A program made the translations under genes and the position numbers. Below the pieces are notes generated by a model that saw only the letters and a program-made list of their open reading frames with translations, did no database searches and was not told the origin of the DNA. DNA of 64,000 bases from Pseudoduganella ginsengisoli. Lineage in GTDB: Bacteria > Pseudomonadota > Gammaproteobacteria > Burkholderiales > Burkholderiaceae_D. Positions 1 to 8,595 of the stretch are shown piece after piece. The DNA lies in contig NZ_WNLA01000009.1 in assembly GCF_009720865.1 (NCBI RefSeq), positions 124,001-188,000 of the forward strand. Direction: 5' to 3'. Each line of letters starts with the position of its first letter. Positions within the stretch are counted from its first letter, which is position 1.

Positions 1-1
1 C

Positions 2-1534
2 GGCCACCTCGTCGTCTATCACCCTGTCGTGGAAAATGGCGAAGCGATTGGCACGGTTTACCTGATTGCCCGCTATGGACTGGTCGAGCGTATCCGCACG
101 TATGCCGCCATCATGGGCGGCGTGATGGTGTTGAGCCTGCTGCTGGCGGCGCTGGTGGCCAGCCGCCTGCAACAAGGCATTACGCAGCCGCTGGCCGCCG
201 TCACCGGCGTGGCGCGCGACGTGATGGAAAAGCGCGACTTCAGCTTGCGTGTGCGCTCCGTCACGGCGACGGGCGAGATTGCCACGCTGGTCTATGCGTT
301 CAATGACATGCTGGCCGAAGTCGGGCGGCGCGCCAATGCGCTGCAAGATGCGAACCGCACGCTGCAATATGAAATGACGGTGCGCCAGGATGCGGAGCGG
401 GCCTTGCTGCAGGCCGACCGCCGCAAGGATGAATTCCTTGCCACGCTGGCCCATGAACTGCGCAATCCGCTGGCGCCGATCCGCACCGGCCTCGATATCC
501 TGCGCATGGCCGGCGACGATAAAGTCGCCTGCGACCGGGCGCGCGGCATCATGGAGCGGCAGTTGCGGCAAATGGTGCGGCTGGTCGATGACTTGCTGGA
601 TGTATCGCGCATCAATACGGGCAAGCTCACCATCAAGCGGGAACCGGTGACGCTGCAATCCGTGGTGGGCGATGCGCTGGAACTGGTGCGGCCGATGGTC
701 GATGCGCAAGAACACCGCTTGCAGGTGGAAATGCCGCAGCAGCCTGTGTATGTAATGGGCGACGCGACACGGCTCGCGCAAGTGCTGTCGAACCTGCTGA
801 ACAATGCAGCCAAATATACGAACCGGGGCGGCGAACTGGGGCTGCGCGCATCGGTGGAAGACGGGCAGTTGCTGATCCGCGTCAGCGATAACGGCATCGG
901 CGTGGCGCCGCACATGGTGGGAGAAATCTTTGAAATGTTCGTGCAGGCCGATACGTCGCTGGAGCGCTCGACGGCGGGCCTCGGCGTGGGCTTGTCGCTG
1001 GCGCGGCGGCTGGCGGAACTGCACGGCGGCACGATCACGGCGGAAAGCCCGGGCATTGGGCTGGGCACCACGATGACGGTCCGCTTGCCCGCGATGGCGG
1101 CGCCCGACCAGGAACAAGACCCGGCGCTGCCTTCAGGCAGGGAAGCGCGCCGCCTGCGCGTGCTGCTGGCCGATGACAATGTGGATTTCGTTGACAGCAT
1201 CGCCGTGCTGCTGCGCGGTGCGGGCCATACCGTGCGCGTCTGCCATGATGGCGCGCAAGCACTGGCGGCGGCCGATGCGTTTGCGCCGGATTATGCATTC
1301 CTCGATATCGGCTTGCCGCACGTGAATGGCTACGACCTGGCGCGGGCGCTGCGCAAGTTGCCTACGTTGCAGCAGACGGTGCTGGTGGCCGTCACTGGAT
1401 GGGGACAGCAGAAAGACCGGGTGCTGGCGCAGGAAGCGGGGTTTACTGCGCATTTGGTGAAACCGGTGGCGGCGGAGCAGATACTGGCCATCCTGGCAGG
1501 GAGCCGCGAGGGGATGCTGCATCCTCCCGCTTGA
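2..1534 (+). CDS. Hybrid sensor histidine kinase with C-terminal receiver (5' end outside window)
   Basis: The reading frame is open to the left edge, so the N-terminal sensor part is missing. A GTG at 29 is in frame but looks internal, because sensor-like residues precede it. In order: one membrane segment (about 105-200), a HAMP-like linker, a HisKA domain with the phospho-accepting His at 452-454 (AHELRNP), an HATPase domain (N-box NLLNNAAKYT, GxGLGLSLA-type box) and a receiver domain with the acidic pair LADDN and phospho-Asp in FLDIGLP. It is a membrane kinase expected to autophosphorylate and pass phosphate to its own receiver. No DNA-binding output is fused. The gene is followed by a REP-like element and a convergent gene. 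The signal sensed cannot be told. Confidence 0.9.
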   Translation, partial: GHLVVYHPVVENGEAIGTVYLIARYGLVERIRTYAAIMGGVMVLSLLLAALVASRLQQGITQPLAAVTGVARDVMEKRDFSLRVRSVTATGEIATLVYAFNDMLAEVGRRANALQDANRTLQYEMTVRQDAERALLQADRRKDEFLATLAHELRNPLAPIRTGLDILRMAGDDKVACDRARGIMERQLRQMVRLVDDLLDVSRINTGKLTIKREPVTLQSVVGDALELVRPMVDAQEHRLQVEMPQQPVYVMGDATRLAQVLSNLLNNAAKYTNRGGELGLRASVEDGQLLIRVSDNGIGVAPHMVGEIFEMFVQADTSLERSTAGLGVGLSLARRLAELHGGTITAESPGIGLGTTMTVRLPAMAAPDQEQDPALPSGREARRLRVLLADDNVDFVDSIAVLLRGAGHTVRVCHDGAQALAAADAFAPDYAFLDIGLPHVNGYDLARALRKLPTLQQTVLVAVTGWGQQKDRVLAQEAGFTAHLVKPVAAEQILAILAGSREGMLHPPA

Positions 1535-1572
1535 TGGCCCACTCGCCACGCGAGTGCCGTGGCGCTGAATGC

Positions 1573-1660
1573 GCAGGGCGGCTTTTACAAAGCAGCCTTA
1601 TGCGCCGCGTTGACGCAGGCAGGCGGGTTCGACCCAGCGTCCCCGTAGAACCCGCCCCAC
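1573..1660. repeat. REP-like compound palindrome, copy 1
   Basis: Two short inverted repeats (GGCGGCTTTT / AAAGCAGCC, degenerate, and GGCGGGTTC / GAACCCGCC) flank a central GCGCCGCGTT segment. The outer ends read G(C/T)AGGGCGG and CCGCCCCAC. The same architecture recurs at 40950-41026 in the opposite orientation, and half-size versions occur at 38434-38476 and 48251-48279. It lies between convergent genes. Confidence 0.75.
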
Positions 1661-1669
1661 GTGCCTTGG

Positions 1670-2377
1670 CTATTCGTACCGGTGGCGCTGCAATGGCGCA
1701 AAGACGCGTGCCACGGCGTCCACCTGTCCCGCATCGCTGCACAGTTTGCCGCCAAAACCCATGCGGCAAGCGTGCAGCGCCGCGCCGATATCCTGCGTGG
1801 CCCCATCAATGGGACGCTGCAATCCCGCCAGCTTTGACGCCAGCACGATGTGCGAGCGGAAATACAGCAATTCTTCGCCATCGCCCATGATGCCAAGGTC
1901 GGCGCGGAACGCCGCCGCGCCAAACAACAGCCGCTGCACGCGGGGCGCCGTGGCGATTTCAGACAGGCGCGAAAAGCCCACGGCGGTTTCTATCATGGGA
2001 AACAGTGGCGCCGTGGACGATGCGCTGGCGACGTCATTGACGCGTTCCGTCCTGGGCAGCACGATGCCGGCAATGCCGGGCCGGTGGCACAGCACCAGGT
2101 CATCGCCGAAGCAGCCGGAATTGACGCAATTGACGCGCACCAGCACGGGTACGTGCGGCGCACGGCCGGCGGGGCTGTCGAGCCAGTTGGCCAGCGCATC
2201 GCGCGCCGCGCCTTTGGCCGCGGGGCGGACGGCGTCTTCCAGGTCAATCACCACCGCATCGGCGCCCGAAGCGCACGCGGCGGCAAATTGTTCGGGCTTG
2301 TCGCCCGGGACCATCAGGAACGTGTGGGCCAGGGCCAGCCTGGCGTCTGGCGGCGTTGCCTGGATTGCAGTGCTCAT
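1670..2377 (-). CDS. HpcH/HpaI aldolase / citrate lyase beta-subunit (CitE)-like protein
   Basis: The 235-residue protein shows the CitE-type TIM-barrel pattern: MVPGDKPE near the N-terminus, DAVVIDLEDAV, the substrate-binding RVN, VLPRTE, the metal-ligand Glu in PMIETAVGF and Asp in ADLGIMGDGEE. Members cleave or form C-C bonds in CoA esters or 2-oxo acids using Mg2+. It is somewhat shorter than typical 270-290-residue CoA-ester lyases, with a modified C-terminus. AAAGGAG precedes the ATG on the minus strand. No citF or citD partner is nearby, so it is a stand-alone CitE-like lyase of unknown substrate. Confidence 0.8.
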   Translation of the reverse strand: MSTAIQATPPDARLALAHTFLMVPGDKPEQFAAACASGADAVVIDLEDAVRPAAKGAARDALANWLDSPAGRAPHVPVLVRVNCVNSGCFGDDLVLCHRPGIAGIVLPRTERVNDVASASSTAPLFPMIETAVGFSRLSEIATAPRVQRLLFGAAAFRADLGIMGDGEELLYFRSHIVLASKLAGLQRPIDGATQDIGAALHACRMGFGGKLCSDAGQVDAVARVFAPLQRHRYE

Positions 2378-2468
2378 TGCTTGCTCCTTTCTTGCAGTAG
2401 GGAAGTGTGCGCCATGGCGGGCGGTGACCGGCTAGTCTGTCGGCAATGCCAGACTGCAGGAGAAAACC

Positions 2469-2639
2469 ATGACCACGTACTACGCGCATATCACGCCGGA
2501 TCCGGAAGTGCCTCCGCCGGAGCCGGAAAAAGATCCACCGCCCGATAACAATCCGGTGCCGGAATCGCCACCGATTGAAGAACCTGAACCGAAGCCGCCG
2601 CCAATGAAAGCGTCAATGAAAGCGTCAATGAAGACGTGA
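2469..2639 (+). CDS. Small proline/glutamate-rich protein (56 aa)
   Basis: A short ORF with a good AGGAGA ribosome-binding site five bases before ATG. The product is hydrophilic and low complexity: after MTTYYAHITP it is a run of P, E, D and K with PPP blocks, ending in two copies of MKAS. No signal peptide or membrane segment is visible, so an unstructured protein is expected. I do not recognise a family. Support comes from the ribosome-binding site and the clean open frame. The alternative is chance coding in GC-rich DNA. Confidence 0.55.
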   Translation: MTTYYAHITPDPEVPPPEPEKDPPPDNNPVPESPPIEEPEPKPPPMKASMKASMKT

Positions 2640-2661
2640 TAACAGGCGGACTCAGTCGGAC

Positions 2662-2847
2662 TTAGCCGGGCCGTGGCGCCGGCTGGGCGGGCGCCTGGTC
2701 GCCGCCGGGAGCGGGGCGCTGGGGGATTTGCTGGATTTGTTCATCGGTTTCCCGCTCGGCCGGCGTCTTGCCGCCGCTGCCAATGTCGGGTTCATCGATC
2801 AAATGCGTGCCGTTTTGTTCCGGCGTCGAGCGGGGTTTGCCAGGCAT
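2662..2847 (-). CDS. Small hydrophilic hypothetical protein (61 aa)
   Basis: The minus-strand ORF is preceded by GGGAGG at proper distance from ATG (2845-2847). The product starts MPGKPRSTPEQNG and contains EPDIGSGGKTPAERE, then a Q/P-rich tail. I recall similar short acidic proteins with a DIGSG-K-TP core in Burkholderiales, with no known function. No membrane segment is seen. It converges on the 56-aa ORF with a 22-bp gap. Confidence 0.6.
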   Translation of the reverse strand: MPGKPRSTPEQNGTHLIDEPDIGSGGKTPAERETDEQIQQIPQRPAPGGDQAPAQPAPRPG

Positions 2848-3045
2848 GTGAACCTCCCGTCAAAAGTGGATCGCGCCCAGCCTAACAGGCCGTTGAATCA
2901 GGCGGCGCGCTGTTCCCACGGCAGCGTTGCTCTATAGATACACGTGCCAAACGAATAGGCATTATTACGTCCGCTGTCATCAGGCCGTCACCAAAGTATT
3001 CATATAATGGACTCACGGCATTAGTTCCATTGATAGGAGGCGAAC

Positions 3046-3168
3046 ATGGGCAATTCTCTGCACAACAAAATCTATCTCGGCCGCCGCCTGAACACGAAAC
3101 ACGTGCAGCTGGCGCTGTTCTTCACCGCGATGGTGGGGGCTACGCTGGCCTGGCTGCTCGCGCAGTAG
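3046..3168 (+). CDS. Very small single-pass membrane protein (40 aa)
   Basis: GGAGG lies six bases before ATG. The 40-residue product has a basic N-terminal half (residues 1-20, with K, R, R, K) and one hydrophobic helix from about residue 21 to 39 (LALFFTAMVGATLAWLLA). This is the layout of a small inner-membrane protein with the N-terminus inside. A TATAAT hexamer at 3003-3008 could be its -10 element. The function is unknown. It is too short to be found by length-filtered gene callers. Confidence 0.6.
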   Translation: MGNSLHNKIYLGRRLNTKHVQLALFFTAMVGATLAWLLAQ

Positions 3169-3251
3169 TCGTCCGGGAATTGTCGCGCCTTGCCTCCGCA
3201 AGCGGGGGCGCGTACCATGGTGGCCGAATGGCAACTCATGGAACGATGGTA

Positions 3252-3614
3252 ATGAAGAATGACAAACTCACCGTGGATGAATACGATGCGCTGGAAGAAG
3301 TGCGCCGCGGTATCAAGGGCGACCGCCCCAGCGCTTGCGTCGGCCGCAACACGAAAAAACTCGCCGGTCTCAAATTGATCAGCGTGGCCCGCAATGGCCG
3401 CATCACGCTGACCGAAGGAGGCCAGCAAGCCTTGTTCCTGCGCCGCTGCATCCTCGGCCTGCGCGCGGTCGCCGCCGGCGGCGACGTGGCGCTGGACGCT
3501 GACGTCGCCGCCTTCCTCGGTAAAAAATCCCACATCGTGCCGCGCGAAGGCGGCTTTGACATTACCGACAAGGGTCGTGAGTCGCTGGCGGACATCGAAG
3601 CGCAAGGGTTTTAA
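3252..3614 (+). CDS. Conserved-looking hypothetical protein, possibly winged-helix-like
   Basis: The 120-residue soluble protein starts MKNDKLTVDEYDALEEV. Codons at 3246 and 3228 are alternative in-frame ATGs, and no strong ribosome-binding site separates them. The segment GRNTKKLAGLKLISVARNGRITLTEGG looks like helix-turn-beta-wing and is repeated in weaker form near the C-terminus (FDITDKGRESLADIEAQGF). That would suit a winged-helix fold, but I cannot name a family. It lies 20 bases before the thioesterase gene and may share a transcript with it. Confidence 0.65.
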   Translation: MKNDKLTVDEYDALEEVRRGIKGDRPSACVGRNTKKLAGLKLISVARNGRITLTEGGQQALFLRRCILGLRAVAAGGDVALDADVAAFLGKKSHIVPREGGFDITDKGRESLADIEAQGF

Positions 3615-3634
3615 TTCCCCATCAAGGAACTGCT

Positions 3635-4108
3635 ATGGAAGCACCACACTGGTCCGCTCACGAGCTGACGATGACGGTATTGATGACGCCGGATATGGCG
3701 AACTTTTCCGGCAACGTGCACGGCGGCGCTATTTTGAAATTGCTGGACGGTGTCGCGTATGCGTGCGCCAGCCGCTATTCCGGCACGTATGTGGTGACGT
3801 TGTCGGTGGACCAGGTGATGTTCCTGCAGCCTATCCACGTGGGCGAACTGGTGACGTTCCTCGCGTCGATCAATTTCACGGGCAAGACATCGATGGAAGT
3901 AGGCATCCGCGTGGTGACGGAAAACATCACGCAGCGGCTGGTGCGCCATGCGAACAGCTGCTATTTCACGATGGTGGCGGTCGATAAAGACCGCAAGCCG
4001 GTGGCGATACCGGAACTGGTGCCGCAAACGGAAGAGCAAAAAGCCCGCTGGGAGCAGGCGAAATTGCGCAAGGCAGCCAAGCTGGCGCTGGCGCCCAAGC
4101 GGAAATAA
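3635..4108 (+). CDS. Acyl-CoA thioesterase, hotdog fold (YciA / BACH type)
   Basis: The 157-residue protein carries the hotdog signature of acyl-CoA hydrolases: MANFSGNVHGGAILKLLDGVAY, with the catalytic Asp after the G-rich turn, then VTLSVDQVMFLQPIHVGELV. The C-terminus is a charged K/R/E tail (from about residue 130). It should hydrolyse acyl-CoA to free acid and CoA in the cytoplasm, usually as a hexamer. Length matches the family. It converges with the 62-aa gene, leaving only three bases between the stops. Confidence 0.88.
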   Translation: MEAPHWSAHELTMTVLMTPDMANFSGNVHGGAILKLLDGVAYACASRYSGTYVVTLSVDQVMFLQPIHVGELVTFLASINFTGKTSMEVGIRVVTENITQRLVRHANSCYFTMVAVDKDRKPVAIPELVPQTEEQKARWEQAKLRKAAKLALAPKRK

Positions 4109-4111
4109 AGC

Positions 4112-4300
4112 TTAATTGCGGCGACGGTGCGGATAAACCAGCGTCCGCACGGCAATATCATGCGGCACTTTCATCGCTGACAGGAATTCAGCTGCCTGGC
4201 GCAAACCAATGGCCGGCATGGCGGCAATCGCCTGGTCGACCACTTCACGGGTCCAAACGTCGGTACGGATATGTTTTGGGCGGTCAGCTAAATGATCCAT
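4112..4300 (-). CDS. Small hypothetical protein (62 aa)
   Basis: I chose the ATG at 4298-4300 because GGAGA precedes it; the longer frame to 4348 has no such site. The product starts MDHLADRPKHIRTDVWTRE, has a helical stretch with a conserved look (QAIAAMPAIGLRQAAEFL) and ends PHRRRN. There is no membrane segment. It sits directly downstream of the GGDEF/EAL gene on the same strand, or may be transcribed alone. Function unknown. Confidence 0.55.
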   Translation of the reverse strand: MDHLADRPKHIRTDVWTREVVDQAIAAMPAIGLRQAAEFLSAMKVPHDIAVRTLVYPHRRRN

Positions 4301-4320
4301 GTGGCACAGGTCTCCAAAGT

Positions 4321-7197
4321 TTATGCAGCCGTGCCAGCCTCCACCCACGCCAATGGCGCCAGTTCAGCCCAGCCCAGATGCTTGTTTTCACGCAGCATTT
4401 GCTCGAATTGCAGCGGAGCGACGGGACGGCTGAAATAATAGCCTTGAATCTGGTCGCAGTCATGCCGGCGCAAGTATTCCAGCTGCTCCCGCGATTCTAC
4501 CCCTTCCGCCACAACGCGTAATTTCAAATTGTGCGCCAGGGCGATGATCGATACAACAATGGCTTCATCATCTTCATCGACAGCAATATCGTTGACGAAG
4601 GAGCGGTCGATTTTCAGCACGTCAATCGGGAAGCGGCGCAAATACGACAGGCTGGAATAGCCGGTGCCGAAGTCGTCAATCGACAACGTCACGCCCAGCG
4701 CTTTCAAATCGCGCAGCAAATTGGCCGCTTGCGTGACGTCGTTCATGAACACGGATTCCGTCAATTCCAGTTCCAGGCATGCCGGCGGCAAACCGGTTTC
4801 TTCCAGTACTTCCGCCACTTTGGCCACCAGGTCCGGCTGCGTGAACTGGCGCGCCGACAAGTTGACAGCCATGCGCAGCGGCGGCTGGCCGTGCGCCGCG
4901 CGCCAGTCATTCCACGCCTTGCCCTGCGCGCACGCGGATTGCAAAGCCCACATGCCGATCGGCACGATCAAGCCGGTTTCCTCCGCCAGCCCGATAAAGC
5001 GGTCCGGCGCCACGACACCCATTTCCGGATGCTGCCAGCGCAGCAGCGCTTCCACGCCCGTGATGGCGCCATCGCCCAAATCCACTTGCGGCTGGTAGTG
5101 CAGCATGAATTCACTGCGGGCCAGCGCCTGGCGCAGTGCGTTTTCAATGCGCAGCCGTTCCAGCGCTTCTTCGTTCATGCAGGGCAGGTAAAAGCGGAAA
5201 CCGTTGCGCCCGCTCTTTTTCGCCGCATACATGGCGATGTCCGCATGTTCAATCAAGTGCTGCGCTTCATCGCCCACGCTGCCGTCATACGCGGCCACAC
5301 CGATACTGCACGTGACAAGGAATTCTTTCCCTTCCAGCATGACGGGCTGCGCCACTGCATTCATCACGCGCTGCACGACGTCCGGCGTCAGCAGCGCATC
5401 GGACGTTTCACTGAGGATGGCGACAAATTCATCGCCGGACAGGCGCGCCACCGTGTCGCTTTCGCGCACGCTGCCCGACAGGCGCTGCGCCACCGTCTTC
5501 AGCAAGATATCGCCAGCCTTGTGGCCCAGGCTGTCGTTGACGAATTTGAAGCGGTCCAGGTCGATCAACAGTACCCACATATGGTGGCCGCTGCGGTTGG
5601 CGTGGGCAATGGCTTGCGCCAGCCGGTCTTGCAACAGCATGCGGTTCGGCAAGCCCGTCAATGCGTCATGGTGCGCGATGTGGCTGATGCGCTGCTCCGA
5701 CAGCTTGCGTTCCGTGATTTCCGCGCCCGTGCCGCGATACCCCTTGAAGTCGCCCTTGGCGTCATACACGGGTTCGCCGCTAGTGCTGTACCAGCGCAGC
5801 ACGCCATCGTCGCCCTCAATCGCATATTCAAAATGCGAGAACGGCAAGCGTGCTTCCAGCCGTGCGATGTGGTCGCGGCCCCAGCGCGTGGCCGCCATGC
5901 CCGGCGTCGCGTCCCAGCGGGTCTTGCCGATAAAGCGTTCTGGACGCAGCAAGCCTTTTTCATAGAAGCCGCCGGTGATGCTGGTGAAACGCAGGTTCGC
6001 ATCCTGTTCCCAATACCAGTCGGATGACAGGGCCAACAGGCGGCGGAAGCGCTGTTCACTGTCCAGCAGCGCGCGTTCCGTGCGTTTGCGGGCCAGCACG
6101 TCGGCGTTCAAGCGTTCATTCGACAGCCGCAGTTCCGCCGTGCGGGCGTCCACCAGCATTTGCACGCGGCGCGAGCGCAGCACCAGCGATTGCACGAACG
6201 CGGCCATCAGCAGCGACGACAAGATGCCGCCCACCAGTGTGGAAATCGATCCGATATGGTCGGCCAGGAACGGGCGGGGCAGGGCGCTGATGCGCACTTC
6301 CCACTCTTTGCCCAGCACCGTGAAGTGTTTGAGGTAATCGCTGCGCTGCTGCCACGACAGCCAGCGCACCGGCGTGGCGTCGGCCGCCTGCGGCGCTTCG
6401 CCGTGGCTGAATACCAGGCCGCCCGCCACGCGCACTTGCAGCAGCGCGTCATCGTCGTCCAGCAAGCCGTCGGCCTGCAAAATTTTGCTCACCAGCGTGG
6501 TGGCGCGGATCACCAGCGACGTATCGCCCTGCCACGCGGCTTGGCGCTGGCCATAATCCGCGACCGGCATGCCGGGTTTATAGACCGGCATCATCATGAT
6601 CAAGCCCTGGCCGGCCGCCTGCGCCAGCGGCAGCAAGCCGGTGGACGCTGCTTTGCCGGTGCGCAGGATTTCTTCCATGGCCTGGCGGATTTCCGGGCGG
6701 TAGCCGGCATCGAGGCCGAATGCCGGTTCATTGCCGGCCATCGGCTCCAGGAAATCGACCACGCTGTAGCGCGCCTTGCGCGGCGCGGTCACCGCTGCGC
6801 CATCGGCGATTTCCCGGATCGCATAGCCAGGGAATTCGCGCTGCATTTGCGCTTCAAAATCCGTGCGGGCCGTATCTTCCAGCAAGCGGTGGTAATTGAA
6901 TGCCTGGATAAACGGGTAGCGCAGCAGCAGCGGCGCGGTAAAGGTCTGGAACTGGCTGCGCGACACTTGCGGGTTGGCGACAAACAGCTGGTTCGTCACC
7001 GCCAGCACTTCGGCCGCGTCATTCAAGCCGCTCTGGATGGCGGCCGTGCGCTGGTCGGCGTGCTGTTCGAACGCCAGCTGCATTTTGCTGGACTCCAGTG
7101 CACCGACGGCGCCAAACAGCACGGCAGTGATACTGAGTCCAGCTCCGAGGGTATAGGCCGCCGCTGCGGTGAGCTTGAATTGGCGGCGGTTGATCAT
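4321..7197 (-). CDS. CHASE-PAS-GGDEF-EAL cyclic-di-GMP turnover protein
   Basis: The 958-residue start at 7195-7197 follows AGGAT; an upstream in-frame codon at 7260 lacks a site. Order: N-terminal membrane helix (about 11-33), periplasmic CHASE domain (about 60-300), second helix (about 320-345), coiled coil, PAS with PAC (about 375-500), GGDEF domain, EAL domain (final 250 residues). The GGDEF site reads SGDEF, a variant that may still be active. The EAL site keeps EALLRW, the metal ligands in ELTESVFM and SIDDFGTGYSS, the Lys in VLKIDRSFV and EGVE, so phosphodiesterase activity is expected. It senses an outside ligand and changes local c-di-GMP. Confidence 0.9.
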   Translation of the reverse strand: MINRRQFKLTAAAAYTLGAGLSITAVLFGAVGALESSKMQLAFEQHADQRTAAIQSGLNDAAEVLAVTNQLFVANPQVSRSQFQTFTAPLLLRYPFIQAFNYHRLLEDTARTDFEAQMQREFPGYAIREIADGAAVTAPRKARYSVVDFLEPMAGNEPAFGLDAGYRPEIRQAMEEILRTGKAASTGLLPLAQAAGQGLIMMMPVYKPGMPVADYGQRQAAWQGDTSLVIRATTLVSKILQADGLLDDDDALLQVRVAGGLVFSHGEAPQAADATPVRWLSWQQRSDYLKHFTVLGKEWEVRISALPRPFLADHIGSISTLVGGILSSLLMAAFVQSLVLRSRRVQMLVDARTAELRLSNERLNADVLARKRTERALLDSEQRFRRLLALSSDWYWEQDANLRFTSITGGFYEKGLLRPERFIGKTRWDATPGMAATRWGRDHIARLEARLPFSHFEYAIEGDDGVLRWYSTSGEPVYDAKGDFKGYRGTGAEITERKLSEQRISHIAHHDALTGLPNRMLLQDRLAQAIAHANRSGHHMWVLLIDLDRFKFVNDSLGHKAGDILLKTVAQRLSGSVRESDTVARLSGDEFVAILSETSDALLTPDVVQRVMNAVAQPVMLEGKEFLVTCSIGVAAYDGSVGDEAQHLIEHADIAMYAAKKSGRNGFRFYLPCMNEEALERLRIENALRQALARSEFMLHYQPQVDLGDGAITGVEALLRWQHPEMGVVAPDRFIGLAEETGLIVPIGMWALQSACAQGKAWNDWRAAHGQPPLRMAVNLSARQFTQPDLVAKVAEVLEETGLPPACLELELTESVFMNDVTQAANLLRDLKALGVTLSIDDFGTGYSSLSYLRRFPIDVLKIDRSFVNDIAVDEDDEAIVVSIIALAHNLKLRVVAEGVESREQLEYLRRHDCDQIQGYYFSRPVAPLQFEQMLRENKHLGWAELAPLAWVEAGTAA

Positions 7198-7333
7198 TGT
7201 TATCCTGTACACGTTAAGACTCGGCGGGGGTAGGGCCACCATTAGTGTGTCACAGAACAAAGAAAAAGTGTTGGCGTTCGGAAAAAAATAATTCAGTACG
7301 GCAACAATAGTGACTATTTCGCAAGCCCGATAA

Positions 7334-8110
7334 TCATTGCCCGGCCAGCCATTTCGTGCGCAGCACCAGCCAGTGCGCCAGCAGCCGGTGCGCCATGGCC
7401 CACGCGATGCCCCGGCCTTTGATGCGCCGGATGCGCGCCAGCATGCGCAGCGATGGCGTGGGCGGGCCGCCTTCCGTGGCTTTCACGGCAAACAGGATGC
7501 GGTTGTTACCGGCGATGCCATGCAGCGAGCACACATTGCGCTGGAAACTGTGCTGCAAGCGGGACAGCGCCATGGGATATTTGGGATCATAGCTGAAGAC
7601 GTTGGCGGCCAGCACGCCGCCGTGGCGCAGCGCGCGCCGGCAATCGCGGTAAAACTGTTCGCTGCACAGCGCTTCCGGCAAGCCGTCGCGGTCGAAGCCA
7701 TCGATCAACAGCACGTCTATGGTACGGGCCATGGTGGCGATCAACGCCGCGCCATCGCCGTGCACCACCTGGAAACGCTCGCTGTCCGGCGGCACGGCAA
7801 ACTGGTTGCGCAGCGCAATCACGTCGGCGCGCAATTCCACCACAGTGATGCGGCTGTGCGGCAAATACCGGTGGCAAAACTTGGCCAGCGAGCCGCCGCC
7901 CAGCCCGATCATGACGATGTGGGCGGGACGGGGCTGGAACAGCACAAAGCACAGCATGGCCCGCACATAGTCGAGCGTGATGCGATGCGGCGCGTCCAGG
8001 TGCATTTCACTCTGGATTTCACCGGGGGTGAATTCCAGCGTGCGTATCCGTCCCCGCGTGCGCACCAGCGGGGGCTTCGGGTCAGTGTGCAGGTCGGTGT
8101 CGGCAGGCAT
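7334..8110 (-). CDS. Spermidine synthase-like methyltransferase-fold protein
   Basis: From ATG at 8108-8110 the protein has 258 residues with a Rossmann core: IVMIGLGGGSLAKF is the nucleotide-binding loop, followed by ITVVELRADVI and VLLIDGFDRDGLPEAL, then LRHGGVLAANVF. This is the spermidine synthase-like family often labelled fused MFS/spermidine synthase or polyamine aminopropyltransferase. The aminopropyltransferase Asp-rich signature is only partly visible, so substrate is uncertain. The start is tentative because no good ribosome-binding site is seen; the frame continues upstream to 8302, overlapping the divergent gene's 5' region. Confidence 0.7.
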   Translation of the reverse strand: MPADTDLHTDPKPPLVRTRGRIRTLEFTPGEIQSEMHLDAPHRITLDYVRAMLCFVLFQPRPAHIVMIGLGGGSLAKFCHRYLPHSRITVVELRADVIALRNQFAVPPDSERFQVVHGDGAALIATMARTIDVLLIDGFDRDGLPEALCSEQFYRDCRRALRHGGVLAANVFSYDPKYPMALSRLQHSFQRNVCSLHGIAGNNRILFAVKATEGGPPTPSLRMLARIRRIKGRGIAWAMAHRLLAHWLVLRTKWLAGQ

Positions 8111-8280
8111 ACAGTAAAGTGAAAGGCTGGCTTGTTGGCAACTATGAAGTTCTGTTAAGCTGCCGCAGGCTCCGGAAGCGGATGCGGGCATCCGCCCCCA
8201 TCGCGCCCTATCGTTTACATGCACAATATTTATCGGTACATTGCCAACATAGGCAGCGGCCACAGTGGAGAGAGTAGACC

Positions 8281-8556
8281 ATGTTTTTAGACCATCCGAC
8301 AATTACCGCCACCAACAGCTTCACGGAGCCGGACCGCATCGAACGCCTTGGCCGCGTCTATGGCTATGTGGCGGCGCTGGCCGACCTGGCGGGCAAGAGC
8401 GGGTTCATTGAAAAAGTCTCGCAGCTCCATGACCACAAGGGGACCCTGATCGTGTTCTGGCACGATACGCCCACGGAAGACGAAAAAGAATTCTTCAGCA
8501 AGGCATGGGCCAGCAAAATTGGCGACGGCAGCACCAACGTCGAACACGAGATCTAA
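8281..8556 (+). CDS. Small hypothetical protein (91 aa)
   Basis: GGAGAG lies ahead of the ATG. The acidic, soluble product (MFLDHPTITATNSFTEPDR...) has a helix-rich middle (VYGYVAALADLAGKSGFIEKVSQL) followed by a beta-like stretch (KGTLIVFWHD) and a charged end. I recognise no family. It is divergent from the spermidine-synthase-like gene and 39 bases upstream of the GGDEF gene, with a stem-loop between. Confidence 0.6.
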   Translation: MFLDHPTITATNSFTEPDRIERLGRVYGYVAALADLAGKSGFIEKVSQLHDHKGTLIVFWHDTPTEDEKEFFSKAWASKIGDGSTNVEHEI

Positions 8557-8562
8557 GGCACA

Positions 8563-8581
8563 GGCAGCGTCCCGCGCTGCC
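8563..8581 (+). terminator. Stem-loop after the 91-aa gene
   Basis: GGCAGCG and CGCTGCC form a 7-bp stem with a 5-base loop. There is no T-run after it, so it may be an mRNA-stability hairpin rather than a true terminator. Confidence 0.3.
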
Positions 8582-8595
8582 GCCGCAGTCTTTAC

